A DNA stretch of 34,835 bases, taken from positions 1 through 34,835 of the forward strand of contig CAVXFL010000023.1 in assembly GCA_963761015.1 (NCBI GenBank). The letters run 5' to 3'. Under the pieces are notes generated by a model, which was not told where the DNA came from, did no database searches, and saw nothing but the letters and a program-made list of their open reading frames with translations. Source of the stretch: CAVXFL01 sp963761015. Its GTDB lineage: Bacteria > Pseudomonadota > Alphaproteobacteria > Acetobacterales > Acetobacteraceae. Positions 25,837 to 34,259 of this stretch are shown here, in pieces. The position numbers and the translations under genes were made by a program. Every line of letters starts with the position of its first letter. The first letter of the stretch is position 1.

Positions 25837-26313
25837 TCAGCGAACCGCGGTTTCTGCCCATGAGCCGAGATGCGCGGTGTAGAAATTGATGTGGAACCTC
25901 AGCGTTTGGAATCGCCACGCGCCGTCGACCGCCACGTATTCCTCATCGTAGGCCCCGACAAGCCAGCGCGCCTCGCTCCGGCCGTCGGCGCGGACCGTCG
26001 CCGGCATGATGAGCCGCCACTTGCCGGATGCGTGGCCGGCATCGGCGATGTCGATGATCGGGTTCAGCACGAGATGGGCGGCGAAGGTGATGTCGCCCGA
26101 TGCGCGCGCGAAGAAGGCGCGGATCGCTTCCCGCCCGACATGGCGGCCGAACGATTCGCCGTCCCATATTCCGTCCTCGGTGAACAAACCGGCGATACCG
26201 TCCGGGTCGTAGCCGTGATCGCAATAAGCGCAGTAGCGCGCCTTGAGTCGCTTGATTTCCTCGATCGCCTCCAGTCGGGCGATGCGCTGTTCCAGGGTCG
26301 TCGTTTGTGCCAT
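25837..26313 (-). CDS. SnoaL-like (NTF2-fold) protein
   Basis: 158 residues. EEIKRLKARYCAYCDHGYDP, GLFTEDGIWDG, REAIRAFFARA, HLVLNPIID and WRFQTLRFHINFYT are the pattern of SnoaL_4 polyketide-cyclase/dehydratase-like domains, a cone-shaped alpha+beta fold that binds small hydrophobic ligands and may isomerise, dehydrate or hydrolyse them. The ATG at 26313 has GAGGGAG upstream. A longer upstream frame overlaps the ATPase gene and is rejected. It is the last gene of the minus-strand operon, 31 bases after the ATPase. The substrate is unknown. Confidence 0.88.
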   Translation of the reverse strand: MAQTTTLEQRIARLEAIEEIKRLKARYCAYCDHGYDPDGIAGLFTEDGIWDGESFGRHVGREAIRAFFARASGDITFAAHLVLNPIIDIADAGHASGKWRLIMPATVRADGRSEARWLVGAYDEEYVAVDGAWRFQTLRFHINFYTAHLGSWAETAVR

Positions 26314-26344
26314 CGCTCCCTCGTGTTGCGCCGCGGAGCCGCGA

Positions 26345-27514
26345 TCAGGCGAGGCGCCATTCGCCGGTTGCGGAAAGCGAGGCCAGAAGCCTGCCAGATT
26401 CGGCCTGGAACAGGGCGAGGCGGTCGGGCCGCACGGCCAACCAGACCGGGGCGCCGGGCTCGAATCGTTGGTTCGAACGAACGACGGCAATGAACGGCTC
26501 GCCATCGACGGTCGGCTCGTCCACTCCGTCGATGCGGATGACCAGGTGGTTCACCGGCCCCATCGGCTCGATCACGTCGATGACGGCCGGTATCGCGTTC
26601 GCTGCGGCATCGTGCAGCGGCGCGACCGCTTCCGGGCGAACGCCGAGCACCAGGCCGTCCGCACGGCCGAGTTGCGCGCCGACTTCGGCCGCCGCCGGCA
26701 ACGCCGGCAACGCCGGCCCGCCGAACGCCCGCCCGTTGCCGCGCAGGCACAGCTTCAGCCCGCCATCACCCGGCTCGGCGGTGACCGGAAGCAGGTTGAT
26801 CGACGGGCTGCCGACGAACTTGGCCACGAATGTGTCGGCCGGCGTGTCGTAGATCTCCTGCGGCGTTCCCACCTGCAACAACTCGCCCGCGTTCATAATG
26901 CCGATCCGGTCGGACAGCACCAGCGCCTCGGCCTGATCGTGCGTGACGTAAATGGTGGTGACGCGCAGCCGCTCGTGCAGCTTCTTCAGTTCGGTGCGCG
27001 TGCGTTCCCTGAGCTTCAGATCGAGGTTGCTCAGCGGCTCGTCCATCAGGAAGATATTGGGGCGCCGGATCAGCGCCCGGCCGAGGGCGACCCGCTGGCG
27101 CTGCCCACCCGACAACTGACCCGGCTTATGATCCAGTAGCGGGCCGATCCCCAGCATCCGGGAAATGTCGCGCAGGCGCTGCTCGATCTCGCGGCGCGCA
27201 ATTCGGCGCACTTCGAGGTTCAGGACCAGGTTTTCTCGCACCGTCATATGCGGATAAAGCGCATAGCTCTGGAACACCATGGCGACATCGCGGTTTCTGG
27301 GATGGGCATGGGTGTAATCGCGGCCGCCGATGAACACTTTGCCCCGGGACGGTGTCTCCAGCCCGGCGACGATCCGAAGTGTCGTGGTCTTGCCGCAGCC
27401 GGACGGGCCGAGCAGTGTAAAGAACTCGCCATCTTTCACGTCCAGATCGAGGTTGTTCACTGCCCTGAAGCCGGTCGGGTAGACCTTTTCGATCCCCTGC
27501 AGGGATAATGTCAT
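26345..27514 (-). CDS. ABC importer ATPase, CUT1 (UgpC/MalK) family
   Basis: 389 residues. Walker A LLGPSGCGKTTTLRIVAGLE, Q-loop VFQSYALYPHMTVRENL, signature LSGGQRQRVALGRALIRRPN, Walker B IFLMDEPLSNLD and switch His in VTHDQAEALVLSD. A C-terminal TOBE/OB domain follows (LVLGVRPEAV...GPVNHLVI). One such subunit usually serves two permeases of this class as a homodimer. It starts 13 bases after the permease stop. Frame intact. Confidence 0.95.
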   Translation of the reverse strand: MTLSLQGIEKVYPTGFRAVNNLDLDVKDGEFFTLLGPSGCGKTTTLRIVAGLETPSRGKVFIGGRDYTHAHPRNRDVAMVFQSYALYPHMTVRENLVLNLEVRRIARREIEQRLRDISRMLGIGPLLDHKPGQLSGGQRQRVALGRALIRRPNIFLMDEPLSNLDLKLRERTRTELKKLHERLRVTTIYVTHDQAEALVLSDRIGIMNAGELLQVGTPQEIYDTPADTFVAKFVGSPSINLLPVTAEPGDGGLKLCLRGNGRAFGGPALPALPAAAEVGAQLGRADGLVLGVRPEAVAPLHDAAANAIPAVIDVIEPMGPVNHLVIRIDGVDEPTVDGEPFIAVVRSNQRFEPGAPVWLAVRPDRLALFQAESGRLLASLSATGEWRLA

Positions 27515-27527
27515 GCCTCCGGCTCCG

Positions 27528-28397
27528 CTATTTCACTGCCCCGAGTGTCATCCCCCGCACGATGTGCCGTTGCAGGAGGAATACGACGATCAGCATCGGA
27601 ACCAACTGGATGACGACGGCGGCGCTGAGATCGCCCCAGAGGATGCTGTACGGCATGATGAACTTGGAAATCGTCACGGGAACGGTGACAGCCTGCACCG
27701 AGGTCAGCAGCAGCGCCATCAGGTACTCGTTCCAGGTGAACACGAAGGTGAAGATGGCGGTCGACGCGATGCCCGGAAGCGCCACCGGAACCACGATCCT
27801 GCGGATGATCTGCAACCGGGACAGGCCGTCCAGCAGGCCTGCCTCGTCCAGCTCGAACGGCACCTCGCCGAGGAAGCCGCGCAGCAGCCAGATCGCGAAC
27901 GGCAGATTGAATGCGACATAGACCAGAATGAGACCGAGCCAGGTATCGAGAAGTTGAAAGCGTTGCCACTCCAGATAGAATGGTATGCCGACGGCGATGG
28001 CCGGAATGAAGCGCAGCGATAGGATCCAGAGCGCCAGATTCTGCTCCCCGGGAACCCGCATGCGCGCCAGGGCGTAGGCCGCGAGAATGGCGAGGACCAT
28101 GACGATGCCGCACGACGCGACCGTGACGACGATGCTGTTCACCAAGACCTGCGCGAACCCGAAATGGGTGAACAGGTCGCGATAGTTCTCGATCGTCGGA
28201 GAGAAACGGAAAACCGGCACCCGGCTGTTGATCTCGCGGATCGGCTTCAGCGACGTGAGCACGATCCAGTACACCGGGAACAGCCATGACAGCACCACCA
28301 CCGCGGCGACAATCTTCAGCAGCGTGGGCAGCACATGCCCGGTCGGCCTTCGCTCGACGACGGGAGGACGGGCCATTGTCGGAGTGAGATCGGTCAT
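27528..28397 (-). CDS. ABC importer permease, CUT1 (UgpE/MalG) type
   Basis: 289 residues, six hydrophobic segments. The EAA loop is EAGLLDGLSRLQIIRRIVVP. TFVFTWNEYLMALLLT and the end QRHIVRGMTLGAVK are hallmarks of MalG/UgpE. The ATG at 28397 overlaps the upstream permease stop (ATGA). The longer open frame upstream runs antisense to family expectation and is not used. Frame intact. Confidence 0.94.
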   Translation of the reverse strand: MTDLTPTMARPPVVERRPTGHVLPTLLKIVAAVVVLSWLFPVYWIVLTSLKPIREINSRVPVFRFSPTIENYRDLFTHFGFAQVLVNSIVVTVASCGIVMVLAILAAYALARMRVPGEQNLALWILSLRFIPAIAVGIPFYLEWQRFQLLDTWLGLILVYVAFNLPFAIWLLRGFLGEVPFELDEAGLLDGLSRLQIIRRIVVPVALPGIASTAIFTFVFTWNEYLMALLLTSVQAVTVPVTISKFIMPYSILWGDLSAAVVIQLVPMLIVVFLLQRHIVRGMTLGAVK

Positions 28398-29320
28398 CGG
28401 CTTGTCGCCAACCGCGCCGGTCTGGTGAGAGCGCGCAGGAACAGAATGACCAGGATATTGACAAGCACGACGGTGACCCACGCGATGGCAGATGCGGTTC
28501 CCATGTCGCCGGAGGTAAAGCCGGTCACGTAACTGAGGATGCTGAGCACCTCGGTCGAAGATCCTGGGCCGCCGCGCGTCAGCACGAAAATGAGGTCGAA
28601 CGAGCGTATCGCGTCGATCAGCCGGATCAGCAGGATCACGATCACCACCGGCTTGATCAGCGGCATGACGATGCGCCATAGCTTCTGCCACTCGCTGAGC
28701 CCGTCGAGTTCCGCGGCCTCGGTCACTTCCACCGATATCGATTGCATCCCAGAGAGCAGGATCAGGGTCACGAACGGCGTCCACTGCCACACATCGACGG
28801 CGATTACCGCGGGAAGCGCCCAGGTGGTGCTGACGATCCAGTCGACCGGCGCCAGTCCCACGCTACCCAGCAGATAGTTTAGCAGCCCATAGGTCGGGGC
28901 AAAGATGTAGCGGAAGGTGAGCCCCATGCCGACCGGCGATATCAGCACCGGAACGATCAGCAGCATGCGCAAAATGCCGATCCCGGTCATCTTCCGGTCG
29001 AGCAATACGGCGACCGCCAATCCGATCGCGAACTCCAGGGCCACGGCGGCTACCGCGAATTCGAGGGTCACCCAGAGGCTTTGACGAAATAACTCGTCGC
29101 CGAACAGGTCGGTGAAGTTGGCCACTCCGACAAACGAAGCGAGATCCGGCCGGTAGAGCGTGTAATTGTGAACCGCCAGCCATAGCGAATAGATGGTCGG
29201 ATAGACCGCCATGGCAAAGAGGTAGAGCACGCCCGGCGCGAGCAACAGCAACGCGACCAGCTTCTCGCGCCGCTGCCACCCCGCCAGGCGCAAATTTGTC
29301 GTGACGAGCTGCCGTCGCAT
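28394..29320 (-). CDS. ABC importer permease, CUT1 (UgpA/MalF) type
   Basis: 308 residues with six membrane spans. The first is LVALLLLAPGVLYLFAMAVY, followed by YPTIYSLWLAVHNYTLYRP. The EAA loop is TEAAELDGLSEWQKLWRIVM and the next motif RSFDLIFVLTRGGPGSSTEV. The start MRRQLVTT (29320) is preferred over an ATG 36 bases upstream because the family begins here, though the ribosome site (GAGAGAA) is weak. It pairs with the permease at 27528. Frame intact. Confidence 0.94.
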   Translation of the reverse strand: MRRQLVTTNLRLAGWQRREKLVALLLLAPGVLYLFAMAVYPTIYSLWLAVHNYTLYRPDLASFVGVANFTDLFGDELFRQSLWVTLEFAVAAVALEFAIGLAVAVLLDRKMTGIGILRMLLIVPVLISPVGMGLTFRYIFAPTYGLLNYLLGSVGLAPVDWIVSTTWALPAVIAVDVWQWTPFVTLILLSGMQSISVEVTEAAELDGLSEWQKLWRIVMPLIKPVVIVILLIRLIDAIRSFDLIFVLTRGGPGSSTEVLSILSYVTGFTSGDMGTASAIAWVTVVLVNILVILFLRALTRPARLATSR

Positions 29321-29410
29321 TGGACATTCTCTCGACAAAACCGGCCGGCATTCCACCGCAGGTGCGACGGCTCACCGCGACGTCGATAGATCAGGCGCAG
29401 ATTGCCTGGA

Positions 29411-30787
29411 TCAGGCCTTGTAGTAACCACTCCTCCGCATGATCCGTGTGGCCTGCGTCTGCATATCCTTTAGGCCCTGTGCAGGCGTCTTGCCGCCAGT
29501 GACGACGGCTGCGACCTCGGTGCCGACCGTCTCGTAGAGCACGTTCGACTCGGGTATGGGCAGGAAACGCTGCGCCACCGGGAGCGATGCCATGAGACCG
29601 GCGAAATACGGCCGGATGTTGGAATATTCGCGGAGCAGCGACAGCCGCGCCGGCTGGCCGGTGTTCTCCACCCAGGCTCTGCCGATCGCTGGGTCCTGCT
29701 TGTCACCGCTGCAGCAGAACTTTATCCACTCCCAGGCGGCTTCCTTATGGTTGGAGAAGACAGGCATGATCAGGCCGAGACCCCCCATATGCGGAGCGAA
29801 TCGCGCCTTCGGCCCGGTTCCTTTCGGCACGATGGCGACCTTCCAAACATCCGAATATTTCGTGAATTTCGGATCGTTCATCGTCGATCCGCCCCATTCG
29901 ACCGGCGCGTACACCCAGGTGCCGTTGAGCATGGCCGTGTTGGCCTCGTCGTCCGACGCATTGAGCGAGATCGGCTCAAGATATGGCATGAGGCGCATGA
30001 TGACGTCGAACGCCTTGTGGCCCTCATCGGTGTCGAGTTGGAGATGCCAGCCGCCCGGCTGCATCTTGTCGAACCAGTCCCCGCCATAGGAGCGGAGGAT
30101 AGTAATGAAGACGTGGGCCGCCCAGTAGCCGCGTTTCAGGGTCGAGCCGACGACCTTGTTCTTGCCGTTGTTAGAGAGCACCTTGGCGTTCTCGATCGCG
30201 TCCTCCCAGGTGACGGCTGGCTTGAGGCCGGCCTTCTCGAACACGTCGGAGCGATAATATTGGAGCTGTGCGTTGCTGTCCGGCGGCAGGCCGTACAGCT
30301 TGCCGCCCTGGGCGGCCGGCTTGTCGCGGTAGAGATCGAGCACGTTTTCTGGGATATCCGCGAAGATGTCCGCCTTGTAGGCCGGATCGCGATCGAGATA
30401 GGGGTCGAGCGGCTCCAGCGCATGCTGCGCGATGAACTGCGGCACAAAATTGTAGTCCTCGTGGATGACGTCGTAGCGGTTGCTCTTCGACGCCATCGCA
30501 ACCGCGGACTTCGGCAGCATGTCGGCGATCGGCTCTGCCACGATCTCAACCCGCACGTCGGGGAATTTTTTGCGGAAGAGCGGATACACGCCCTTCTGCG
30601 GAAATTCCCATCGCTGACCCGCGGAAGCCCAAGAGACAATGGTGGTAGCGTCGGCCGCGCGCGCCGCGCGTGCTCCCGCGAAGCCAGCGAAGCCGGCGCC
30701 GCCGAGAAGCTTGAGGGCTGATCGCCGGCCAAGCTGGTTTCCCGCCTGAGCAACCGAAAATTTTGCGCCCGTGGAATATCTGGTCAT
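29411..30787 (-). CDS. ABC importer substrate-binding protein (family 1), copy A
   Basis: 458 residues. Tat-type signal with RRSALKLLGGAGFAGFAGAR, then the SBP_bac_1 fold: TTIVSWASAGQRWEFPQKGV, SNRYDVIHEDYNFVPQFIAQ, GLPPDSNAQLQYYRSDVFEK, YAPVEWGGSTMNDP and FAPHMGGLGLIMPVFSNHKE. The ATG at 30787 has GGAG 9 bases upstream. It is a close paralogue of the gene directly upstream, so the importer may use two binding proteins of different specificity. Ligand unknown. The CUT1 class handles oligosaccharides and glycerol phosphates, but relatives bind other polar molecules. Confidence 0.93.
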   Translation of the reverse strand: MTRYSTGAKFSVAQAGNQLGRRSALKLLGGAGFAGFAGARAARAADATTIVSWASAGQRWEFPQKGVYPLFRKKFPDVRVEIVAEPIADMLPKSAVAMASKSNRYDVIHEDYNFVPQFIAQHALEPLDPYLDRDPAYKADIFADIPENVLDLYRDKPAAQGGKLYGLPPDSNAQLQYYRSDVFEKAGLKPAVTWEDAIENAKVLSNNGKNKVVGSTLKRGYWAAHVFITILRSYGGDWFDKMQPGGWHLQLDTDEGHKAFDVIMRLMPYLEPISLNASDDEANTAMLNGTWVYAPVEWGGSTMNDPKFTKYSDVWKVAIVPKGTGPKARFAPHMGGLGLIMPVFSNHKEAAWEWIKFCCSGDKQDPAIGRAWVENTGQPARLSLLREYSNIRPYFAGLMASLPVAQRFLPIPESNVLYETVGTEVAAVVTGGKTPAQGLKDMQTQATRIMRRSGYYKA

Positions 30788-30865
30788 ACCCTTGCTCCTG
30801 TTATGCCTTCTGCTCAACTGCCTGGGAGGCGCCGCTGCTGTCGGCTGTCAAGCGCGAACCGCGAT

Positions 30866-32284
30866 TTATGTCTTGTAGTAGCCCCCCTTGCGCATGATCC
30901 GCGTCGCCTGCGACTGCATGTCCTTCAGCGCTTGGTCGGGGTTCTTGCCGCCGGTGACGACCGCCGCCACCTCGGTTCCGACCATCTCGTACAGCGCGTT
31001 GGATTCCGGAATCGGCAAATAGCGAACCGCCACCGGTAGCGATTGCATCAGGCCGGCGAAGTAGGGGCGAATCCTGGTGTATTCCTTCAACAGCGAAAGC
31101 CGTGCCGGCTGGCCGGCGTTCTTTACCCACGCCTCGCCCACCGCCGGGTCCTCCTTGTTCCCGTAATTGCAGAATTTGATCCATTCCCAGGCGGCGTCCT
31201 TGTGCGTCGAATAGACGGGCATGATCATGCCGAGACCGCCCATGTGCGGCGCGAACCGCCCCTTCGGCCCGGTGCCCTTGGGAACCACGGCGACCTTCCA
31301 TTGCTCCGCAAACCGCGTGTATTTCGGATCGTTCATGGTCGATCCGCCCCATTCCACCGGCGCGTACTGCCAAGTCCCGTTGAGCATCGCGGTATTGGCT
31401 TCATCGTCGGCCGCGTTCAGCGATCCCGGCTCGAGATAGGGCACAAATTTCAGCAGCATCTCAATCGCCTGGTGGCCTTCGGCCGTGTCGAGCATCGGAT
31501 GCCAGCCACCCGGACCCATCTTGTCGAACCAGTGGCCGCCGTATGACCGCATAATCGTAATGAACACGCCGCCCGCCCACAAACCACGCTTCAGCGTGGT
31601 ACCGAGAACCTTGTTCTTGCCGTTGGCAGTGATCTCCTTGGCGATCGCCAACGCGTCCTCCCAGGTCTCGGCAGGACCTTTGACGCCCGCCTTGGCGAAC
31701 ACGTCGGCACGATAGTATTGCAATTGGGTATTGCTGTCCGGCGGCAGCCCGAACAGCTTGCCGCCTTGAGCGGCCGGCTTGTCACGATAGAGATCGAGAA
31801 CGTTCTCGGGGATGTCCGAGAGAATGTCGCTCTTGAACGCCGGATCCTTGTCGAGATAGGGCTGGATCGGTTCCAGGGCGTGTTCCGCGATGAACTGCGG
31901 AACGAAATTATAGTCGTCTTGGATGACGTCGTAGCGGTTCGAGTGCGCGGCCATGGCGACCGCCGTCTTCGCCAGCATGTCGGCAATTGGTTCGGTTACG
32001 AACTGGACATGAATGTCCGGGAATCTCTTCTGGAACAGCGGATAGACGCCGCGTTGCGGAAATTCCCAGCGCTCGCCGGCGGGCGCCCAGGATACGATGC
32101 TGGTCGTCGCGGCAGCGGCCGCCGGACCGACTACGGCGCCGGCAAGCCCGCGCGCATGCACGGCCGCTAGGGCGGCAAAACCCGCGCCTCCCGCCGCCTT
32201 CAGCGCATCCCGCCGCGTAAGCCCACTCGCCGCCAGATGTGCGAGCCAATCGGCCGTACCAATGCTGGGCGGTTTCGGCATCAT
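30866..32284 (-). CDS. ABC importer substrate-binding protein (family 1), copy B
   Basis: 472 residues, aligning over its full length with copy A (my by-eye estimate is about 70-75% identity). Both share SNRYDVI, NFVPQFIA, DIPENVLDLYRDKPAAQGGK, NGKNKV and YAPVEWGGSTMNDP. The Tat-type signal is LTRRDALKAAGGAGFAALAA. ATG 32284 follows GAGGGGAG by 10 bases, and a GTG at 32308 is an alternative. The gap to copy A is 78 bases. The upstream shifted hyuB-like frame runs into this gene, but its native stop lies before it. A tandem duplication with diverged linkers. Confidence 0.93.
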   Translation of the reverse strand: MMPKPPSIGTADWLAHLAASGLTRRDALKAAGGAGFAALAAVHARGLAGAVVGPAAAAATTSIVSWAPAGERWEFPQRGVYPLFQKRFPDIHVQFVTEPIADMLAKTAVAMAAHSNRYDVIQDDYNFVPQFIAEHALEPIQPYLDKDPAFKSDILSDIPENVLDLYRDKPAAQGGKLFGLPPDSNTQLQYYRADVFAKAGVKGPAETWEDALAIAKEITANGKNKVLGTTLKRGLWAGGVFITIMRSYGGHWFDKMGPGGWHPMLDTAEGHQAIEMLLKFVPYLEPGSLNAADDEANTAMLNGTWQYAPVEWGGSTMNDPKYTRFAEQWKVAVVPKGTGPKGRFAPHMGGLGMIMPVYSTHKDAAWEWIKFCNYGNKEDPAVGEAWVKNAGQPARLSLLKEYTRIRPYFAGLMQSLPVAVRYLPIPESNALYEMVGTEVAAVVTGGKNPDQALKDMQSQATRIMRKGGYYKT

Positions 32285-32386
32285 GCGATGGGTGCTCCCC
32301 TCGTTCACCGCTGTCGTCTGTCAGCCCTCGACCCAAGCTCCAACGAATGATGCAAGCGGCGTGCCAAGGACAAGATTTTTCGAACC

Positions 32387-33428
32387 TCATTCGCGCCAGC
32401 CGGTACTCCCGCGCCGCCGCTTCCGTGGAGACGTAGGCCTCCCGCACATCCTCGCGGACGCGTTCGGGATCGCGCCGGCCGGGGTCGCCATAGCCACCGC
32501 CCCCCGGCGTGGCCAGGCGAATGCGGTCGCCGGCCTGGAAGTGAACGTTGGCGTCTTTGCTGCTGGAGACCTTGCCGTACAGCTCCTTCACCGTGAGCCA
32601 TCCGCCGACGAGCCCGGCCACCTCGCGGCTGGCGATCACGCCGCCGGTCGGGCCGGACATGACCATGTTCACCGGCGCGTTGGCCGCGGCGTCGAGCGTC
32701 ATCTCGCCGCCGTTCGACTTGATGACCACGGTGTGCGCGGTCAGCCCGGCCTCGTCCATGCGGCCGCGCATGCCGCGCAACTGCCGCGTGACCACCGGCT
32801 TGAGATAGGCGTCGGCGATGGTGGTCGAGGCGCGCTCGTACTCCTTCCATTTCGGCAGCACCTCGTAGGAAATGGACACCGGCATCTCGGGCAGTGCAGC
32901 GGCGAGAATGGACTTGATGCGTTGCTCGTGCGCCGGATTGAGGTAGGAGAACAGCAGGCACACCGCGACCGCGCCGATCTCCGGCAGGGCGCGGATTTGC
33001 CGGGCGATGTCGGCCACCTCGGCCTCGTCCAGCGGCACCACGACATTGCCGTAGGCATCCATCCGTTCGCTGACTTCGTAGCAATGGCGGCGCTTCACCA
33101 GCGGCTTCGGCTTCACCCAGCTCATGTCGTAATGGTATTTGCGGTTGCCGCGCTGGATGAACACCACGTCGCGGAACCCGTGCGTCGTGATGTAGGCGAT
33201 GGTGGCGCCCTTGCGCTCCAGGATCGCGTTGGTGGCAACCGTGGTGCCGAGCCGCAGGTTGCTGAGCGCGGCGCGGTGCGGGAAATCGTCGAGCCCGTCC
33301 AGCACGCCGCCGACCGGATCGCCCGGAACGGACGGGACCTTCCAGACCTCGACCGAACTGGTTTGGTGATCGTAGCTGACGAAATCGGTGAACGTGCCGC
33401 CAACATCGATCCCGAGCATGAACCGCAT
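32387..33428 (-). pseudogene. Chimeric hyuA'-'hyuB gene made by an in-frame internal deletion
   Basis: Residues 1-275 are the N-terminal hydantoinase domain of a HyuA paralogue (MLGIDVGGTFTDFVSYDHQT, LGTTVATNAILERKG, SNGGEMTLDAAANAPV, SGPTGGVIASREVAG). From residue 276 (near 32603) the chain is the C-terminal end of HyuB (GWLTVKELYGKVSSSKDANV, PGGGGYGDPGRRDPERVRED). Compared with the intact pair at 20398-24136, about 400 HyuA and 490 HyuB residues, roughly 2.7 kb, are missing, yet the frame is kept. One extra base near 32404 then shifts the end. Without it the protein closes as REYGWRE at 32387-32389. The literal open frame runs on to 31908. ATG 33428 follows AAGGGGAAG. The product lacks DMGGTSTDV and most of subunit B and is unlikely to be an active enzyme. 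Confidence 0.85.
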
Positions 33429-33477
33429 CGTCTTCCCCTTGGTTGGCGGTCGGCGTGCCCGCCGGGCCCGGGTGCAC

Positions 33478-33518
33478 TGAAACGCTTAAGTCTATGAACC
33501 GTGCGCGGCCCGAGTCAA
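33478..33518 (-). promoter_or_regulatory. Promoter plus LacI-type operator for the minus-strand (hyu'/CUT1) operon
   Basis: On the minus strand: TTGACT (33518-33513), an 18-base spacer, TAGACT (33494-33489), then at once the palindrome-like TTAAGCGTTTCA (33489-33478). The central CG with flanking AAA/TTT is the typical LacI/GalR-family operator form. It lies 50 bases before the hyuA' start. Confidence 0.6.
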
Positions 33519-33543
33519 TCATTCTCGATCGTGCCGCGGTGGA

Positions 33544-33587
33544 TTGACAGCGGCGGCGGCCCATCCGTACCGTCTAAAACGTTTAAG
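33544..33587 (+). promoter_or_regulatory. Promoter plus LacI-type operator for the RraA-family gene
   Basis: A perfect TTGACA (33544-33549), an 18-base spacer, TACCGT (33568-33573), then directly CTAAAACGTTTAAG (33574-33587), a palindrome with one mismatched pair. The spacing and operator placement are the same as in the divergent promoter at 33478-33518. Confidence 0.65.
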
Positions 33588-33612
33588 AAAAAATCAGGGG
33601 GAGAGCGCTGCC

Positions 33613-33840
33613 ATGTCGCACAGCCTGCCGCCGCGCGAGCAACTCGTCGGGCAACTCTACACGGCGGTGTTGTCCGATGTGCTGGACGCGCTCCGGCAGC
33701 GGGAGCAGGCGATGCGGCCCTTCATCCGCCCCTCGACGAGAACAGCGTCCTGTTCAGGCGGGCGCGCACCGGCATCTACATGAATACCTATCACGTGCCC
33801 GAGGGCCGCAATCCGTACGAAGTGGAAATGGCGCTGGTGG
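33613..33840 (+). pseudogene. RraA-family protein, N-terminal fragment with one-base deletion
   Basis: The start of an RraA-like/dimethylmenaquinone-methyltransferase-fold protein: LYTAVLSDVLDALRQREQAM and RPFIRP, then in the next frame LDENSVLFRRARTGIYMNTY and VPEGRNPYEVEMALV. A single missing C in the CCCC run near 33732 explains the frame change. The family includes 4-hydroxy-4-methyl-2-oxoglutarate aldolases and oxaloacetate decarboxylases. The gene stops at about 33840, before the catalytic G-x20-R-D region, where IS5-type sequence begins. The ribosome site GGGGGAGAG precedes the ATG. It is divergent from the hyuA' operon and probably shares its regulation. Confidence 0.75.
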
Positions 33841-34259
33841 CACCTTGTTGCAGGGATCGGGCTGTCGGGGCAGAGGCCCGGTAGGCTACGAGGGTGGCCC
33901 CTTGCAGCTCTCAGGATCTCTACCGTGCCGTTCAAGATGAATGCCGATCGCCGCCATCACATTCCGCGCCAGCGGCACCGGGTGATGAATTGGGCCGAGT
34001 ATGATGCCGGCTTGCGCCAGCGCGGGAGCTTGACCGTATGGTCCACCGACGCGGCGATTGCGGCTTGGCGCGCCGAGCCCCGCACCACGCCGGGCGGTCA
34101 GCCGTCCTACTCGGTGCTGGCGATTGCGACGGCGTTGACCTTGCGAGGTGTTTCACCTGGCGCTGCGGCAGACCGAGGGGCTGATCGGCTCCATCATCCG
34201 CCTGCTCGGGCTGAACCTCGGTGTGGTCGCCAATGGTCACGGAGACTTCTCGCTGCGGG
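33841..34259 (+). mobile_element. IS5-family element remnant (left end and transposase N-terminus)
   Basis: This segment interrupts the RraA gene. The first ~85 bases have no gene and probably hold the element's left end, although I could not pair an inverted repeat. The transposase begins at GTG 33925 (MPFKMNADRRHHIPRQRHRV, MNWAEYDAGLRQRGSLTVW, GGQPSYSVLAIATALTLR), shifts frame near 34145, and goes on as FHLALRQTEGLIGSIIRLLG. It then decays through a DHTTLSRRG-like stretch to about 34259. Only the N-terminal third of the transposase remains. The right part of the element is absent, and trxB sequence follows directly. Confidence 0.78.

Noticed and set aside
31908..32386. A genuine extension of the hyu chimera into the binding-protein gene
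   Set aside because: The extension is out-of-frame translation of the binding-protein start. A stop at 32387-32389 in the corrected frame fits the family end.
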